Shown in pieces: positions 39,647-50,244 of a stretch of DNA of 64,000 bases (the stretch's first letter is position 1; each line of letters starts with the position of its first letter). The translations under genes were made by a program, and so were the position numbers. The stretch is from Streptomyces hiroshimensis (lineage in GTDB: Bacteria > Actinomycetota > Actinomycetes > Streptomycetales > Streptomycetaceae): assembly GCF_014650335.1 (NCBI RefSeq), contig NZ_BMUT01000012.1:62001-126000 (forward strand), read 5' to 3'. The notes beneath the pieces were generated by a model. That model searched no databases. It saw only the letters and a list, made by a program, of their open reading frames with translations, and was not told the DNA's origin.

Positions 39647-40596
39647 CTCCGCTTCCCCTCCGTCCCGGTCGCCGCCTCGTCGGGGACGACCATCGTGCCG
39701 ATGCCCTCGTCCGTGAAGATCTCCAGGAGGATCGAGTGCTGGACCCGGCCGTCTATGACGCGGGCCGTGGTGACGCCGTTGCGCACGGCGTGCAGGCAAC
39801 CCTCCATCTTGGGGACCATCCCGCTGGCCAGGTCGGGCAGGAGGGCCTCCAGCTCGCTCGCCGTGAGCCGGCTGATGACCTCGTCGCTGTGCGGCCAGTC
39901 CTCGTAGAGGCCCTCGACGTCGGTGAGGACCATCAGCGTCTCGGCGCCCAGGGCCGCGGCGAGGGCGGCAGCGGCGGTGTCGGCGTTGACGTTGTAGACG
40001 TGACCGTCGTCGGCGCTGCGGGCGATGGAGGAGACGACGGGGATGCGCCCGTTGTCGAGCAGGGCCTGGACGGCGCCGGTGTCGATGTCGGTGATCTCGC
40101 CGACGCGGCCGATGTCGACGCGTTCGCCGTCGATGTCGGCGTAGCGCTTGACGGCGGTCATGGTGTGGGCGTCCTCGCCGGTGAGGCCCACGGCGAGCGG
40201 GCCGTGCTCGTTGAGCAGGCCGACGAGTTCGCGCTGCACCTGCCCGGCGAGCACCATGCGGACGACCTCCATGGCCTCCGGGGTGGTCACGCGCAGGCCG
40301 GCCTTGAACTCGGACTCCAGGCCCAGCCGGTCGAGCTGCGCACTGATCTGCGGGCCGCCGCCGTGCACGACGACCGGGCGCAGCCCGGCGTGGTGGAGGA
40401 AGACGACGTCCTGGGCGAAGGCGGCCTTCAGCTCCTCGTCCACCATGGCGTTGCCGCCGAACTTGATGACGACGGTCTTGCCGTGATGCCGCGTCAGCCA
40501 GGGCAGCGCCTCGACGAGGATGCGGGCCTTGGGGAGGGCGGTGTGCTTGCGGGTCGTGCCCGCGCTGTCCGTGGTCGTGCTGTCCGTGGTCGTCAT
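39643..40596 (-). CDS. argB: acetylglutamate kinase
   Basis: A 317-residue amino-acid kinase phosphorylating N-acetylglutamate, the regulated second step. Motifs are KTVVIKFGGNAMVDE, RPVVVHGGGPQISAQLDRLG, GLTGEDAHTMTA, YNVNADTAAAALAAALGAE and LTDVEGLYEDWPHSDEVISRL, with SGMVPKMEGCLHAV near the end. The N-terminal helix (TALPKARILVEALPWLTRHHG) is the extension found in arginine-inhibited hexameric enzymes, so feedback inhibition by arginine is likely. ATG 40596 overlaps the argJ stop as ATGA. Confidence 0.96.
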   Translation of the reverse strand: MTTTDSTTTDSAGTTRKHTALPKARILVEALPWLTRHHGKTVVIKFGGNAMVDEELKAAFAQDVVFLHHAGLRPVVVHGGGPQISAQLDRLGLESEFKAGLRVTTPEAMEVVRMVLAGQVQRELVGLLNEHGPLAVGLTGEDAHTMTAVKRYADIDGERVDIGRVGEITDIDTGAVQALLDNGRIPVVSSIARSADDGHVYNVNADTAAAALAAALGAETLMVLTDVEGLYEDWPHSDEVISRLTASELEALLPDLASGMVPKMEGCLHAVRNGVTTARVIDGRVQHSILLEIFTDEGIGTMVVPDEAATGTEGKRS

Positions 40597-41744
40597 GAGG
40601 AGTACGCGCTGTTCTCGTGGACGTAGTCGGCGGTGAGGTCGTTGGCCCAGATGACGGCGGACTCGGCGCCTTCGGCCAGATCGGCGGTGATGCGGACCTC
40701 CCGGTAGCGCATGTCGACGAGGTCGCGGTCGTCACCGACGGAGCCGTTGCGGCAGACCCAGACGTCGTTGATGGCGACGTTGAGCTTGTCGGGGTCGAAG
40801 GCGGCGGAGGTCGTACCGATGGCGGAGAGCACGCGGCCCCAGTTGGGGTCCTCACCGTGGAGGGCGCACTTGAGAAGGTTGTTCCGGGCGATGGAACGCC
40901 CGACCTCGACGGCGTCGTCCTCGGTGGCGGCGTTGATGACCTCGATGCGGATGTCCTTGCTGGCGCCCTCGGCGTCGCCGATGAGCTGGCGCGCGAGGTC
41001 GTCGCAGACGGCCCGCACGGCCTCGGCGAACGCGTCCTGGGCCGGGGTGACTTCGGCGGCGCCCGAGGCGAGCAGCAGCACGGTGTCGTTGGTGGACATG
41101 CAGCCGTCGGAGTCGACCCGGTCGAAGGTCGTACGGGTCGCGGCGCGCAGGGCCGCGTCGAGACCGGCGGCATCGACGTCGGCGTCCGTGGTCAGCACCA
41201 CGAGCATGGTGGCCAGCCCGGGCGCCAGCATCCCCGCGCCCTTCGCCATACCGCCCACCGTCCAGCCGTCACCCTGAACCACAGCCGTCTTGTGCACGGT
41301 GTCCGTGGTCTTGATCGCGATGGCGGCCTTCTCACCGCCGTGGGCGGAGAGCCCCGCGGCAGCCTTCTCGATGCCGGGCAGGAGTTTGTCCATCGGCAGC
41401 CGGACACCGATGAGCCCCGTGGACGCCACGGCGATCTCGCCCGCGCTGTGCCCGAGTACCTCGGCCGCCTTCTCGGCGGTGGCGTGGGTGTCCTGGAAGC
41501 CCCCGGGCCCGGTGCAGGCGTTGGCGCCGCCGGAGTTGAGGACCACGGCGGAGACCTGCCCGCCCTTGAGGACCTGCTGGGACCAGAGGACCGGCGCGGC
41601 CTTGACGCGGTTCGAGGTGAAGACGCCCGCGGCGGCCAGGCGGGGGCCCTGGTTGACCACGAGGGCCAGGTCGGGGCTGCCGCTCTCCTTGATCCCGGCG
41701 GCGATGCCCGCCGCCGTGAATCCCTTCGCTGCCGTGACGCTCAC
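40593..41744 (-). CDS. argJ: ornithine/glutamate N-acetyltransferase
   Basis: A 383-residue Ntn-type enzyme that recycles the acetyl group from acetylornithine to glutamate. It self-cleaves before a Thr in KGAGMLAPGLATMLVVLTTDA. Other features are LALVVNQGPRLAAAGVFTSNRVKAAPV, NSGGANACTGPGG, STGLIGVRLPMDKLLPGI and CALHGEDPNWGRVLSAIG. Acetyl-CoA-dependent (bifunctional) activity cannot be told from sequence. GTG 41744 has GAGGAG 5 nt upstream. It overlaps argB by 4 nt and follows argC by 94 nt. Confidence 0.95.
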   Translation of the reverse strand: MSVTAAKGFTAAGIAAGIKESGSPDLALVVNQGPRLAAAGVFTSNRVKAAPVLWSQQVLKGGQVSAVVLNSGGANACTGPGGFQDTHATAEKAAEVLGHSAGEIAVASTGLIGVRLPMDKLLPGIEKAAAGLSAHGGEKAAIAIKTTDTVHKTAVVQGDGWTVGGMAKGAGMLAPGLATMLVVLTTDADVDAAGLDAALRAATRTTFDRVDSDGCMSTNDTVLLLASGAAEVTPAQDAFAEAVRAVCDDLARQLIGDAEGASKDIRIEVINAATEDDAVEVGRSIARNNLLKCALHGEDPNWGRVLSAIGTTSAAFDPDKLNVAINDVWVCRNGSVGDDRDLVDMRYREVRITADLAEGAESAVIWANDLTADYVHENSAYSS

Positions 41745-41838
41745 TGCATCTCCTCGTTCGCCCGGTTGCTCGTCGTGTTCATGGCCGTGCCGCACGGCAC
41801 CAGCCGCGCCAGAAGGGTCGCGATGACCCGGCGGACGC

Positions 41839-42867
41839 TCATGGCGCCACCCCCGTGGCCGGCAGGCCCAGCTCCTCGGGGAGACCGAGGGCGATGTTCA
41901 TGCTCTGCACCGCGCCACCGGCCGTGCCCTTGGTCAGGTTGTCGATCGCGCTCACCACGACGATCCGCCCCGCCGCCTCATCCAGCGCCACCTGCACCAG
42001 CGCGGTGTTGGCGCCGCAGACGGCTGCGGTGGCGGGCCACTGCCCCTCGGGCAGCAGGTGGACGAACGGCTCGTCCGCGAACGCCTTCTCGTACGCCGCC
42101 CGCAGGCCCTCCGCCGTGACACCGGGACGGGCCTTGGCACTGCAGGTGGCGAGGATGCCACGCGACATCGGTGCCAGGGTGGGCGTGAAGGAGACCGTGA
42201 CGGGCTCGCCCGCGGCGGCGGAGAGGTTCTGGACGATCTCGGGCGTGTGGCGATGCCCGCCGCCCACACCGTACGGACTCATGGAGCCCATGACCTCGGA
42301 CCCCAGCAGATGCGGCTTGGCCGCCTTGCCCGCACCCGACGTCCCCGACGCCGCCACGATCACCGCTTCCGGCTCCGCGAGCCCCGCCCCGTAGGCCGGG
42401 AACAGGGCCAGCGACACGGCGGTCGGGTAGCAGCCGGGCACCGCGATACGCCGCGAGCCCTTCAGTGCCTGCCGCCCGCCGGGCAGCTCCGGCAACCCGT
42501 ACGGCCACGTCCCGGCATGCGCCGAACCGTAGAACCGCTCCCACTCCCCCGCATCCTCCAACCGGAAGTCCGCACCGCAGTCGATCACCAGCGTCCCGTC
42601 ACCGAGCTCGGCGGCGACGGCCGCGGACTGACCGTGCGGCAGCGCGAGGAAGACCACGTCGTGCCCGGCGAGGACCTCGGCCGAGGTGGGCTCCAGCACG
42701 CGCCCCGCCAGGGGCAACAGGTGCGGCTGCACGGAGCCGAGCTTCTGGCCCGCGTTGGAGTTCGCCGTGAGGGCCCCGATCCGTACGCCGGGGTGCGCGA
42801 GCAGCAGGCGCAGCACTTCGCCGCCTGCGTATCCGCTCGCTCCTGCCACTGCCACACGTACTGCCAT
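41839..42867 (-). CDS. argC: N-acetyl-gamma-glutamyl-phosphate reductase
   Basis: A 342-residue NADPH-dependent reductase, first gene of argCJBDR. It has VRVAVAGASGYAGGEVLRLL (Rossmann loop), VVFLALPHGQSA, VIDCGADFRLED, the active-site Cys in RRIAVPGCYPTAVSLAL, ASGTSGAGKAAKPHLL and GGGHRHTPEI with the catalytic His. ATG 42867 has AGGAGGGG 5 nt upstream. A good promoter, TTGCAT-17-TATAGT, overlaps the ARG-box-like sequence, so ArgR would block initiation when arginine is plentiful. Confidence 0.96.
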   Translation of the reverse strand: MAVRVAVAGASGYAGGEVLRLLLAHPGVRIGALTANSNAGQKLGSVQPHLLPLAGRVLEPTSAEVLAGHDVVFLALPHGQSAAVAAELGDGTLVIDCGADFRLEDAGEWERFYGSAHAGTWPYGLPELPGGRQALKGSRRIAVPGCYPTAVSLALFPAYGAGLAEPEAVIVAASGTSGAGKAAKPHLLGSEVMGSMSPYGVGGGHRHTPEIVQNLSAAAGEPVTVSFTPTLAPMSRGILATCSAKARPGVTAEGLRAAYEKAFADEPFVHLLPEGQWPATAAVCGANTALVQVALDEAAGRIVVVSAIDNLTKGTAGGAVQSMNIALGLPEELGLPATGVAP

Positions 42868-42888
42868 CGGGCCCCTCCTGGTCGATGG

Positions 42889-42924
42889 CATGACTATACG
42901 AATAAGCGAAGATTTATGCAATGC
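42889..42924 (-). promoter_or_regulatory. argCJBDR promoter with overlapping ARG boxes
   Basis: Minus strand: -35 TTGCAT (42921-42916), 17-bp spacer, -10 TATAGT (42898-42893). The sequence ATTGCATAAATCTTCGC and then TTATTCGTATAGTCATG carries two imperfect ARG-box halves covering -35 and -10. Confidence 0.7.
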
Positions 42925-43055
42925 CTCCGCGGGGATCGGACCCCCGGACCTCGCGACGCCAGGCATGGCGCCATTAATGGTTCGCCATGGCGCCACACAT
43001 GCGTCATGATGGCACTCTAAGCAGCGCGGGGTGAGCCATCAAAAGGGGTCGGATC

Positions 43056-43589
43056 ATGGAGACAGCGCAGAGTCGGCAGCAGGCGGCACCCGGCGCCTTC
43101 AGCACCTTCAGCGCCTTCGCCCGCTTCGTACTCTGCGGCGGCGGAGTGGGGCTCGCCTCCAGCTTCGCCGTGGCGGCCCTCGCCTCCTGGATTCCCTGGG
43201 TCCTGGCCAACGCCCTGATCACCGTGGTCTCCACGCTGCTCGCCACCGAGCTGCACGCGCGCTTCACCTTCGGCGCGGGCGGGCGCGCGACCTGGCGCCA
43301 GCATGCGCAGTCGGCCGGGTCCGCGGCGGCCGCGTACGTGGTGACCTGCGTGGCGATGCTCGCCCTGCAGCAGCTGGTGGCGGCACCCGGTGCGGCGCTT
43401 GAGCAGGTCGTCTACCTGTCGGCCTCCGCGCTCGCCGGTCTCGCGCGGTTCGCGGTGCTGCGCCTCGTCGTCTTCGCGCGGAACCGCTCGCAGGCCGCGG
43501 CCACCGTCCGCACCGCCCGTCCCCTGCACGCGGCCGTGGCCCGCGCCTCGGCCCCGGCCGGCCCCGCGGCGCTCTGCCGCGCCGCATGA
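43056..43589 (+). CDS. GtrA-family membrane protein
   Basis: A 177-residue protein with four hydrophobic segments: FARFVLCGGGVGLASSFAVA, PWVLANALITVVSTLLAT, AYVVTCVAMLALQQLV and ALAGLARFAVLRLVVF. The loop ELHARFTFG after the second segment and the closing FAVLRLVVFAR match the GtrA family, small proteins thought to help move polyprenyl-linked sugars for cell-wall glycosylation. Unusually no glycosyltransferase is adjacent. It is divergent from argC and followed by a strong bidirectional hairpin. Confidence 0.82.
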   Translation: METAQSRQQAAPGAFSTFSAFARFVLCGGGVGLASSFAVAALASWIPWVLANALITVVSTLLATELHARFTFGAGGRATWRQHAQSAGSAAAAYVVTCVAMLALQQLVAAPGAALEQVVYLSASALAGLARFAVLRLVVFARNRSQAAATVRTARPLHAAVARASAPAGPAALCRAA

Positions 43590-43598
43590 ACAGAAACC

Positions 43599-43630
43599 GC
43601 CCCGGCCGGGCGCAGTGCCGGCCGGGGCGG
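43599..43630. terminator. bidirectional terminator between gtrA-like gene and icd
   Basis: A perfect 12-13-bp GC stem with a GCGCAGTG loop between two convergent genes. Confidence 0.8.
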
Positions 43631-43657
43631 AACGGTTTTCCGTCGTTGCGGGACGGG

Positions 43658-45877
<2,220 letters not shown>

Positions 45878-45904
45878 CGGGTGCTCCGCTCCACGTCTGT
45901 AACA

Positions 45905-45928
45905 TTGCTCGACATCAAGATATCTCGT
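45905..45928. promoter_or_regulatory. palindromic sites upstream of icd
   Basis: CTCGA-CA-TCAAG (45908-45919) is a near-palindrome and overlaps the perfect AGATATCT (45918-45925). They are only ~30 nt before the icd start. TCTTGATGTCGAG-like dyads resemble MarR-type sites, so this could be an operator; that link is a guess. Confidence 0.45.
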
Positions 45929-45976
45929 GCCGCACCCCCTCTCGACAGGACCCTGGCCACATCCGCGGCGTGAAAG

Positions 45977-46474
45977 TCAGCCCTTGCCGTCGCCCAGGGA
46001 CTCCAGCAGGGTCCTGAGGGCCGTCGCGACCGTGTCGCGCTCTTCCTTCGTGAGGGCGGCGAGCAGGCCGGCCGAGGTGGCGACGTGGTCGGGCAGGGCC
46101 TCGTCGATGAGGGCCCGGCCCGCGTCGGTGAGCGCCACGACGACGCTGCGGCCGTCCGACGCGCTGGGGCTGCGGCTCACCAGACCGCGGGCCTCCAGGC
46201 GGTCGAGGCGCTGCGTGATGGCCCCCGAGGTGACCATCGACGACCGCATCAGCTCGGCGGGGGTCAGCCGGTGCGGCGCGTCACTGCGCCGCAGCGTGGC
46301 GAGGACGTCGAAGGATGCGGCGTCCAGCCCGTGGGCGTTGAACGTACGGCCCGTTTCCGCCTCGACGAGCCGGGACAGCCGCTTGAGCCGTCCGAGTACC
46401 GCCATCGGCGACACATCCAGATCGGGGCGCTGCGCGGCCCACTGCTTCAGTACGCGGTCGACGTGATCTGCCAT
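45977..46474 (-). CDS. MarR-family transcriptional regulator
   Basis: A 165-residue winged-helix regulator. The DNA-binding core is FDVLATLRRSDAPHRLTPAELMRSSMVTSGAITQRLDRLEARGLVSRS, then the wing ASDGRSVVVALTDAGRAL, classic MarR. N- and C-terminal helices give dimerisation. It is divergent from the EamA transporter, and palindromes fill the gap. It probably represses the transporter-oxidoreductase pair and itself, released by a small ligand or oxidation. ATG 46474. It ends just downstream of icd's promoter region, head to tail with icd. Confidence 0.92.
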   Translation of the reverse strand: MADHVDRVLKQWAAQRPDLDVSPMAVLGRLKRLSRLVEAETGRTFNAHGLDAASFDVLATLRRSDAPHRLTPAELMRSSMVTSGAITQRLDRLEARGLVSRSPSASDGRSVVVALTDAGRALIDEALPDHVATSAGLLAALTKEERDTVATALRTLLESLGDGKG

Positions 46475-46512
46475 CGGTCCAGGGTAGAGGGTCCGCCGCA
46501 GTTGTCTTAGCA

Positions 46513-46526
46513 GTGAGGTACCTCAC
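46513..46526. promoter_or_regulatory. perfect 14-bp palindrome upstream of marR
   Basis: GTGAGGTACCTCAC, a perfect palindrome 39 nt upstream of the marR start. CTTAGCAGTGAG overlapping its left side recurs as CTTAGCGCTGAG at 46549-46560. Confidence 0.6.
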
Positions 46527-46547
46527 GTGGCACCCCCTCCTCAAATA

Positions 46548-46582
46548 GCTTAGCGCTGAGATACATTGCTTTAGTGCTAAGC
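46548..46582. promoter_or_regulatory. imperfect palindrome over the EamA start codon
   Basis: GCTTAGCGCTGAG (46548-46560) faces CTTTAGTGCTAAGC (46569-46582). It covers a -10-like TACATT (46562-46567) and the GTG start at 46574, so a bound repressor would block initiation directly. Confidence 0.65.
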
Positions 46583-47536
46583 AATCGCGTCGGGACCCTG
46601 CTGCTCACCGCCCTCGCACCCGCTGTCTGGGGCACCACCTACCTCGTCACCACCGAATTCCTCCCGCCCGGCCGCCCGCTCCTCGCGGCGGTCGTGCGGG
46701 CCCTGCCCGCCGGGCTCGCCCTCGTCGCCGTCACGCGACGCCTGCCGCAGGGCGTGTGGTGGTGGCGGGCGCTCGTGCTCGGCGCCCTCAACATCGGGGC
46801 GTTCTTCGCCCTGCTGTTCGTCGCCGCCTACCGGCTGCCCGGCGGGGTCGCCGCCACCGTCGGCGCGATACAGCCCCTGCTGGTCGCCCTCCTCTCGGCA
46901 GGCCTGCTCGGCCAGCGGCTCTCCGCCCGCACCCTGATCGCCGCCGTCACCGGCGTGGCGGGCGTCAGCCTGCTCGTACTGCGGGCCGGCGCCCGGCTGG
47001 ACGCACTCGGTGTCGCCGCCGCGGCCGGCGGAGCCGTCGTCATGGCCACCGGAGTCGTCCTCAGCAAGCGCTGGGGCTCGCCCGCACCCCTGCTCGCGAC
47101 CACCGGCTGGCAGCTCGTCGCAGGCGGTCTGCTCCTGCTGCCCGTCGCCCTCCTCACGGAGGGCGCGCCGCCCGTGCCGACCGCGACGAACCTGGCCGGT
47201 TACGCCTACATCGCGGTCATCGGGTCGGCCTTCGCGTACGCCCTGTGGTTCCGCGGGATCCAGCTCCTGACCCCGACCGACGTCACCTTCCTCGGGCTGC
47301 TCAGCCCGCTGGTCGCCACGGCGCTGGGGTGGCTGGCGCTCGGTCAGGAACTCAGCGCCGCCCAGGGGTTCGGCGCGATCGTCGTCCTCGGCTCGCTGGT
47401 CGCGGCGCAGAGCCGCCGCCGCGGACAGGGCGCGAAGGACGCGGACGACGCGAAGAACACGCACGTCACACTGGGTACTTCCCCTGCGGCCGCAACCGTG
47501 GCCGCAACCAACTCTCCCGACACCACCAGGAGCTGA
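46574..47536 (+). CDS. EamA-family (DMT) transporter
   Basis: A 320-residue permease with ten hydrophobic segments forming two EamA repeats, starting LLLTALAPAVWGTTYLVTTEFLPPG and, for the second repeat, AAGGAVVMATGVVLSKRW. A hydrophilic tail of ~40 residues follows. Such proteins export amino acids or other metabolites. GTG 46574 lies inside the putative MarR operator, 6 nt after a -10-like TACATT, so the mRNA is probably leaderless. The downstream oxidoreductase starts 6 nt after its stop, making one operon. Confidence 0.88.
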   Translation: MLSNRVGTLLLTALAPAVWGTTYLVTTEFLPPGRPLLAAVVRALPAGLALVAVTRRLPQGVWWWRALVLGALNIGAFFALLFVAAYRLPGGVAATVGAIQPLLVALLSAGLLGQRLSARTLIAAVTGVAGVSLLVLRAGARLDALGVAAAAGGAVVMATGVVLSKRWGSPAPLLATTGWQLVAGGLLLLPVALLTEGAPPVPTATNLAGYAYIAVIGSAFAYALWFRGIQLLTPTDVTFLGLLSPLVATALGWLALGQELSAAQGFGAIVVLGSLVAAQSRRRGQGAKDADDAKNTHVTLGTSPAAATVAATNSPDTTRS

Positions 47537-47542
47537 GCCATC

Positions 47543-48184
47543 ATGCGCATCACCGTCTTCGGAGCAGCCGGCAACGTGGGAAGCCGCGTCGTCACCGAGG
47601 CTCTGTCCCGCGGCCACGACGTCACCGCCGTCGTACGGAACTCCGCCCGCTTCGGCGAGCTGCCCGCCGGCGCCACCGCCCGCACCGGCGACGCGTCGGA
47701 CCCGGCGGACGTCGCACGGCTCGCCGCCGGGCAGGACCTCGTGATCGGTGCCACCCGCCCGGCGCCCGGCAGCGAGCACCAGCTCGTCGCCGCCACCGAG
47801 GGACTGCTGGCCGGTCTCGCCGGGACCGGCGTCCGGCTGCTGCTCGTGGGCGGCGCCGGCAGCCTGATCCTCCCCGGCACCGGGGGCACCACCGTGATCG
47901 ACGGTCCCGGCTTCCCCGCCGACTGGCGGCCCATAGCCCTGGCCTGCAACGACCAGCTGGCGGCCTGCCGCGCCGCCGGGCCCGGCCTGGACTGGGCCTA
48001 CCTGAGCCCGGCCGCCCTGCTGGAGCCGGGCGAGCGCACCGGGCGCTACCGGCGGGGCACCGACGAACTCATCGTGGACGCCGAGGGCAACTCGGCGATC
48101 TCCATGGAGGACCTGGCGGTGGCCCTCCTCGACGAGGCCGAGCAGCCGGTGCACCACCGGGCGCGGTTCACGGTCGCGTACTGA
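47543..48184 (+). CDS. NAD(P)H-binding atypical SDR oxidoreductase
   Basis: A 213-residue NmrA/atypical short-chain dehydrogenase-like protein. The cofactor loop is ITVFGAAGNVGSRVVTEAL (GxxGxxG). HDVTAVVRNSARF follows with the Arg that favours NADPH. LLLVGGAGSLILPG and a C-terminal SMEDLAVALLDEAEQP match proteins such as YwnB. No Tyr-x-x-x-Lys pair is evident, consistent with an atypical role. ATG 47543 is 6 nt after the EamA stop, so it is under the same MarR-type control. Confidence 0.87.
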   Translation: MRITVFGAAGNVGSRVVTEALSRGHDVTAVVRNSARFGELPAGATARTGDASDPADVARLAAGQDLVIGATRPAPGSEHQLVAATEGLLAGLAGTGVRLLLVGGAGSLILPGTGGTTVIDGPGFPADWRPIALACNDQLAACRAAGPGLDWAYLSPAALLEPGERTGRYRRGTDELIVDAEGNSAISMEDLAVALLDEAEQPVHHRARFTVAY

Positions 48185-48200
48185 CGAAATCCAGGCCGCT

Positions 48201-48245
48201 GCCGCGGGCGATCGCCGACGGTCACCGTCGCGAACCGCCCGCGGC
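48201..48245. terminator. compound hairpin between convergent genes
   Basis: The outer 10-bp stem is GCCGCGGGCG/CGCCCGCGGC and the inner 6-bp stem is CGACGG/CCGTCG (48216-48230). It lies between the oxidoreductase and the convergent S4 gene. Confidence 0.65.
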
Positions 48246-48352
48246 GCGGCCATGCGGCCGGCGTCCGCGGTTCGACACGACGGTAGTCCGGCACCGCCGG
48301 TACGGCCGATCGTGGCTGGTCGCCGCTGCGGCGGGGGACGCCGGTTCCGGCG

Positions 48353-48757
48353 TCAGTGGGCCCGTTGTGCGCCCTGCAAGCGCTCCAGTTCGCGGCGGTC
48401 GCGCTTCGTGGGGCGGCCCGTGCCGCGGTCGCGGACGGCTGCCACGGCCACCTGCTCGCGCGGCGGCTCGGGCGGGGTGTTGTCGACGTAGCACTCCGCC
48501 GCGACGGGCGCGCCGACCCGCTTGCTGATGAGCCGCGACACGACGACGATGCGCTCCCGCCCGTCGAGGCGCACCCGCACCTCGTCGCCGGTGCGCACCG
48601 TCTGGGCGGGCTTGGCGCGCTCGCCGTTGACGCGGACGTGGCCCGCCCGGCAGGCGGTGCCCGCCGCGGAGCGCGTCTTCGTGAGCCGCACGGACCAGAT
48701 CCAGCTGTCGACCCGGACCGGCGCGGCGCCCTCGCCTGAAGCAACTACTGAAGCCAT
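48353..48757 (-). CDS. S4-domain RNA-binding protein (Hsp15-like)
   Basis: A 134-residue protein with an S4 domain near the N-terminus: VRVDSWIWSVRLTKTRSAAG then CRAGHVRVNGERAKPAQTVRTGDEVRV, followed by RERIVVVSRLISKRVG. A basic C-terminal tail has RGTGRPTKRDRRELERL. This arrangement matches Hsp15, which recycles stalled 50S subunits carrying nascent chains. The start is ATG 48757. It is probably monocistronic, convergent with the oxidoreductase gene. Confidence 0.87.
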   Translation of the reverse strand: MASVVASGEGAAPVRVDSWIWSVRLTKTRSAAGTACRAGHVRVNGERAKPAQTVRTGDEVRVRLDGRERIVVVSRLISKRVGAPVAAECYVDNTPPEPPREQVAVAAVRDRGTGRPTKRDRRELERLQGAQRAH

Positions 48758-48785
48758 GCTCCGACTGTAGGCCCTGTCCGGGCAG

Positions 48786-50234
48786 TCACCCGGAATATGC
48801 GGTCCCGAACGCCGTCCGCAGTCTGCTCACGCCCTCCGCGAGCTCCGCCGTCCCGGCGGCCGCCGCGAAGCTCAGCCGCAGGTGCGGGGCCACGGACTCC
48901 GCGGGGTGGTACGGGCCGCCCGAGGCCACGGCGACGCCGGCGCGCAGCGCGGCCGCGGACAGCGCGGCGTCGTCGGTGCCGTCCGGCAGCCGGGCCCACA
49001 CGTGGAAGCCCCCGGGCGGGACGAAGCCGACGGATACGCCGGGAAGTTCGCGGTGCAGGGCGGTGAGCAGCGCCTCGCGGCGGACGCGCAGCTCGGCGGC
49101 GGTCGTGCGCCGGTGCCGGGTCCAGGCGGGCGAGCCGACGAGTTCGAGCGCGGCCTCCTGCAGCGGGCGCGGCACGAAGAAGCTGTCCACGACCTGGATG
49201 GCCCGCAGGCGTTCGAGGACCGGCCCGCGGGCGGCGAGGGCCCCGACGCGCAGGCTCGGCGAGGTGGCCTTGGTGAGGGAGCAGACGTGGACGACGATGC
49301 CGTCGGGATCGTCCGCGGCGAGGGTGGGCGGCAGCGGCGGGGCGTCCTCGTGGGCGAGGCGGCGTGCGAAGTCGTCCTCGATGACGAAGGCCCCGGCCTC
49401 GCGGGCCGCCCGGATCACCTCGGGCCGCCGGTCGTCGGCCAGGACCGCGCCGGTCGGGTTCTGGAACAGCGGCTGGCAGACGAAGACCCGCGCGCCGCTC
49501 GTATGGAACGCCTCCGCGAGCAGGTCGGTGCGCACGCCGCGGGCGTCGGCCGGCACGGGGACGGGCCGCAGTCCGGAGGCGCGCGCGGCGGCGAGCATGC
49601 CGGGGTAGGTCGGGGACTCGACGAGGACGGGCGCGCCGGGCGGGGCGAGGGCCCGCAGGGCCGCGGTCAGGGCGCTCTGGCCGCCGGCGGTGATCAGCAC
49701 CTCGGAGGCGGCGACGGTGCCCGCCGGGCCGCCGATCTCGCGGGCGAACCACGCGCGCAGCTCCGTCACGCCCTCGATCGGCGGGCGGCCCCACGCGCCG
49801 GGGCGGCGCCCGGCCCGGCCGAGGGCCGCGGCGAGGGCGCGCTCGGGCTGCAGGGAGGGGTGGAGGTAGCCGCCGCTGAGCTCGATGACGCCGGGCGGGG
49901 GCTCGGCGAGCGTGCTGAGCACGCCGGACGCGTCGACGGAGCGGGGGACGGCCTCCGCCGCGCTCTCCACGCTGAGGGCGACCTGCTGCCAGGAGGTGTC
50001 GCCGAGGCGTACGGGCGCGCTGTGCGGGGCCGTACGGAAGGCGCCCGCGCCGGGGCGGGTGGTCACGAGGCCCTCCGAGGCGAGGGCGGCGATGGCCCGC
50101 GAGACGGTGACCGGGCTGACGCGGAAGCGCTCGACGAGCGCCCTGCTGGACGGCAGCTTCTCACCGGGAGAGTAGCGGTCGAGCTCCTTTTTCAGGGCTT
50201 CTGCCAGTTCAGCGACGCTGTTACGCTCATGCAT
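48786..50234 (-). CDS. MocR-type PLP-dependent transcriptional regulator
   Basis: A 482-residue fusion of a GntR winged helix and an aminotransferase-fold domain. The HTH is SPGEKLPSSRALVERFRVSPVTVSRAIAALASEGLV (~23-58). The PLP domain shows GVIELSGGYLHPSL, LITAGGQSALTAALRALAPPG, CQPLFQNPTGAVL, FVIEDDFARRL and the Schiff-base lysine in HVCSLTKATSPSLRVG. It probably senses a PLP adduct with an amine or amino acid. ATG 50234 overlaps on the opposite strand the region where the divergent transporter starts, and a perfect palindrome lies just upstream. Confidence 0.9.
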   Translation of the reverse strand: MHERNSVAELAEALKKELDRYSPGEKLPSSRALVERFRVSPVTVSRAIAALASEGLVTTRPGAGAFRTAPHSAPVRLGDTSWQQVALSVESAAEAVPRSVDASGVLSTLAEPPPGVIELSGGYLHPSLQPERALAAALGRAGRRPGAWGRPPIEGVTELRAWFAREIGGPAGTVAASEVLITAGGQSALTAALRALAPPGAPVLVESPTYPGMLAAARASGLRPVPVPADARGVRTDLLAEAFHTSGARVFVCQPLFQNPTGAVLADDRRPEVIRAAREAGAFVIEDDFARRLAHEDAPPLPPTLAADDPDGIVVHVCSLTKATSPSLRVGALAARGPVLERLRAIQVVDSFFVPRPLQEAALELVGSPAWTRHRRTTAAELRVRREALLTALHRELPGVSVGFVPPGGFHVWARLPDGTDDAALSAAALRAGVAVASGGPYHPAESVAPHLRLSFAAAAGTAELAEGVSRLRTAFGTAYSG

Positions 50235-50244
50235 GAGTGTGAAA

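Noticed and set aside
38450..41173. A 907-codon minus-strand frame spanning argB and argD
   Set aside because: Only its last ~398 codons are argD. The upstream part is an out-of-frame read of argB and argJ, which are intact in their own frames.
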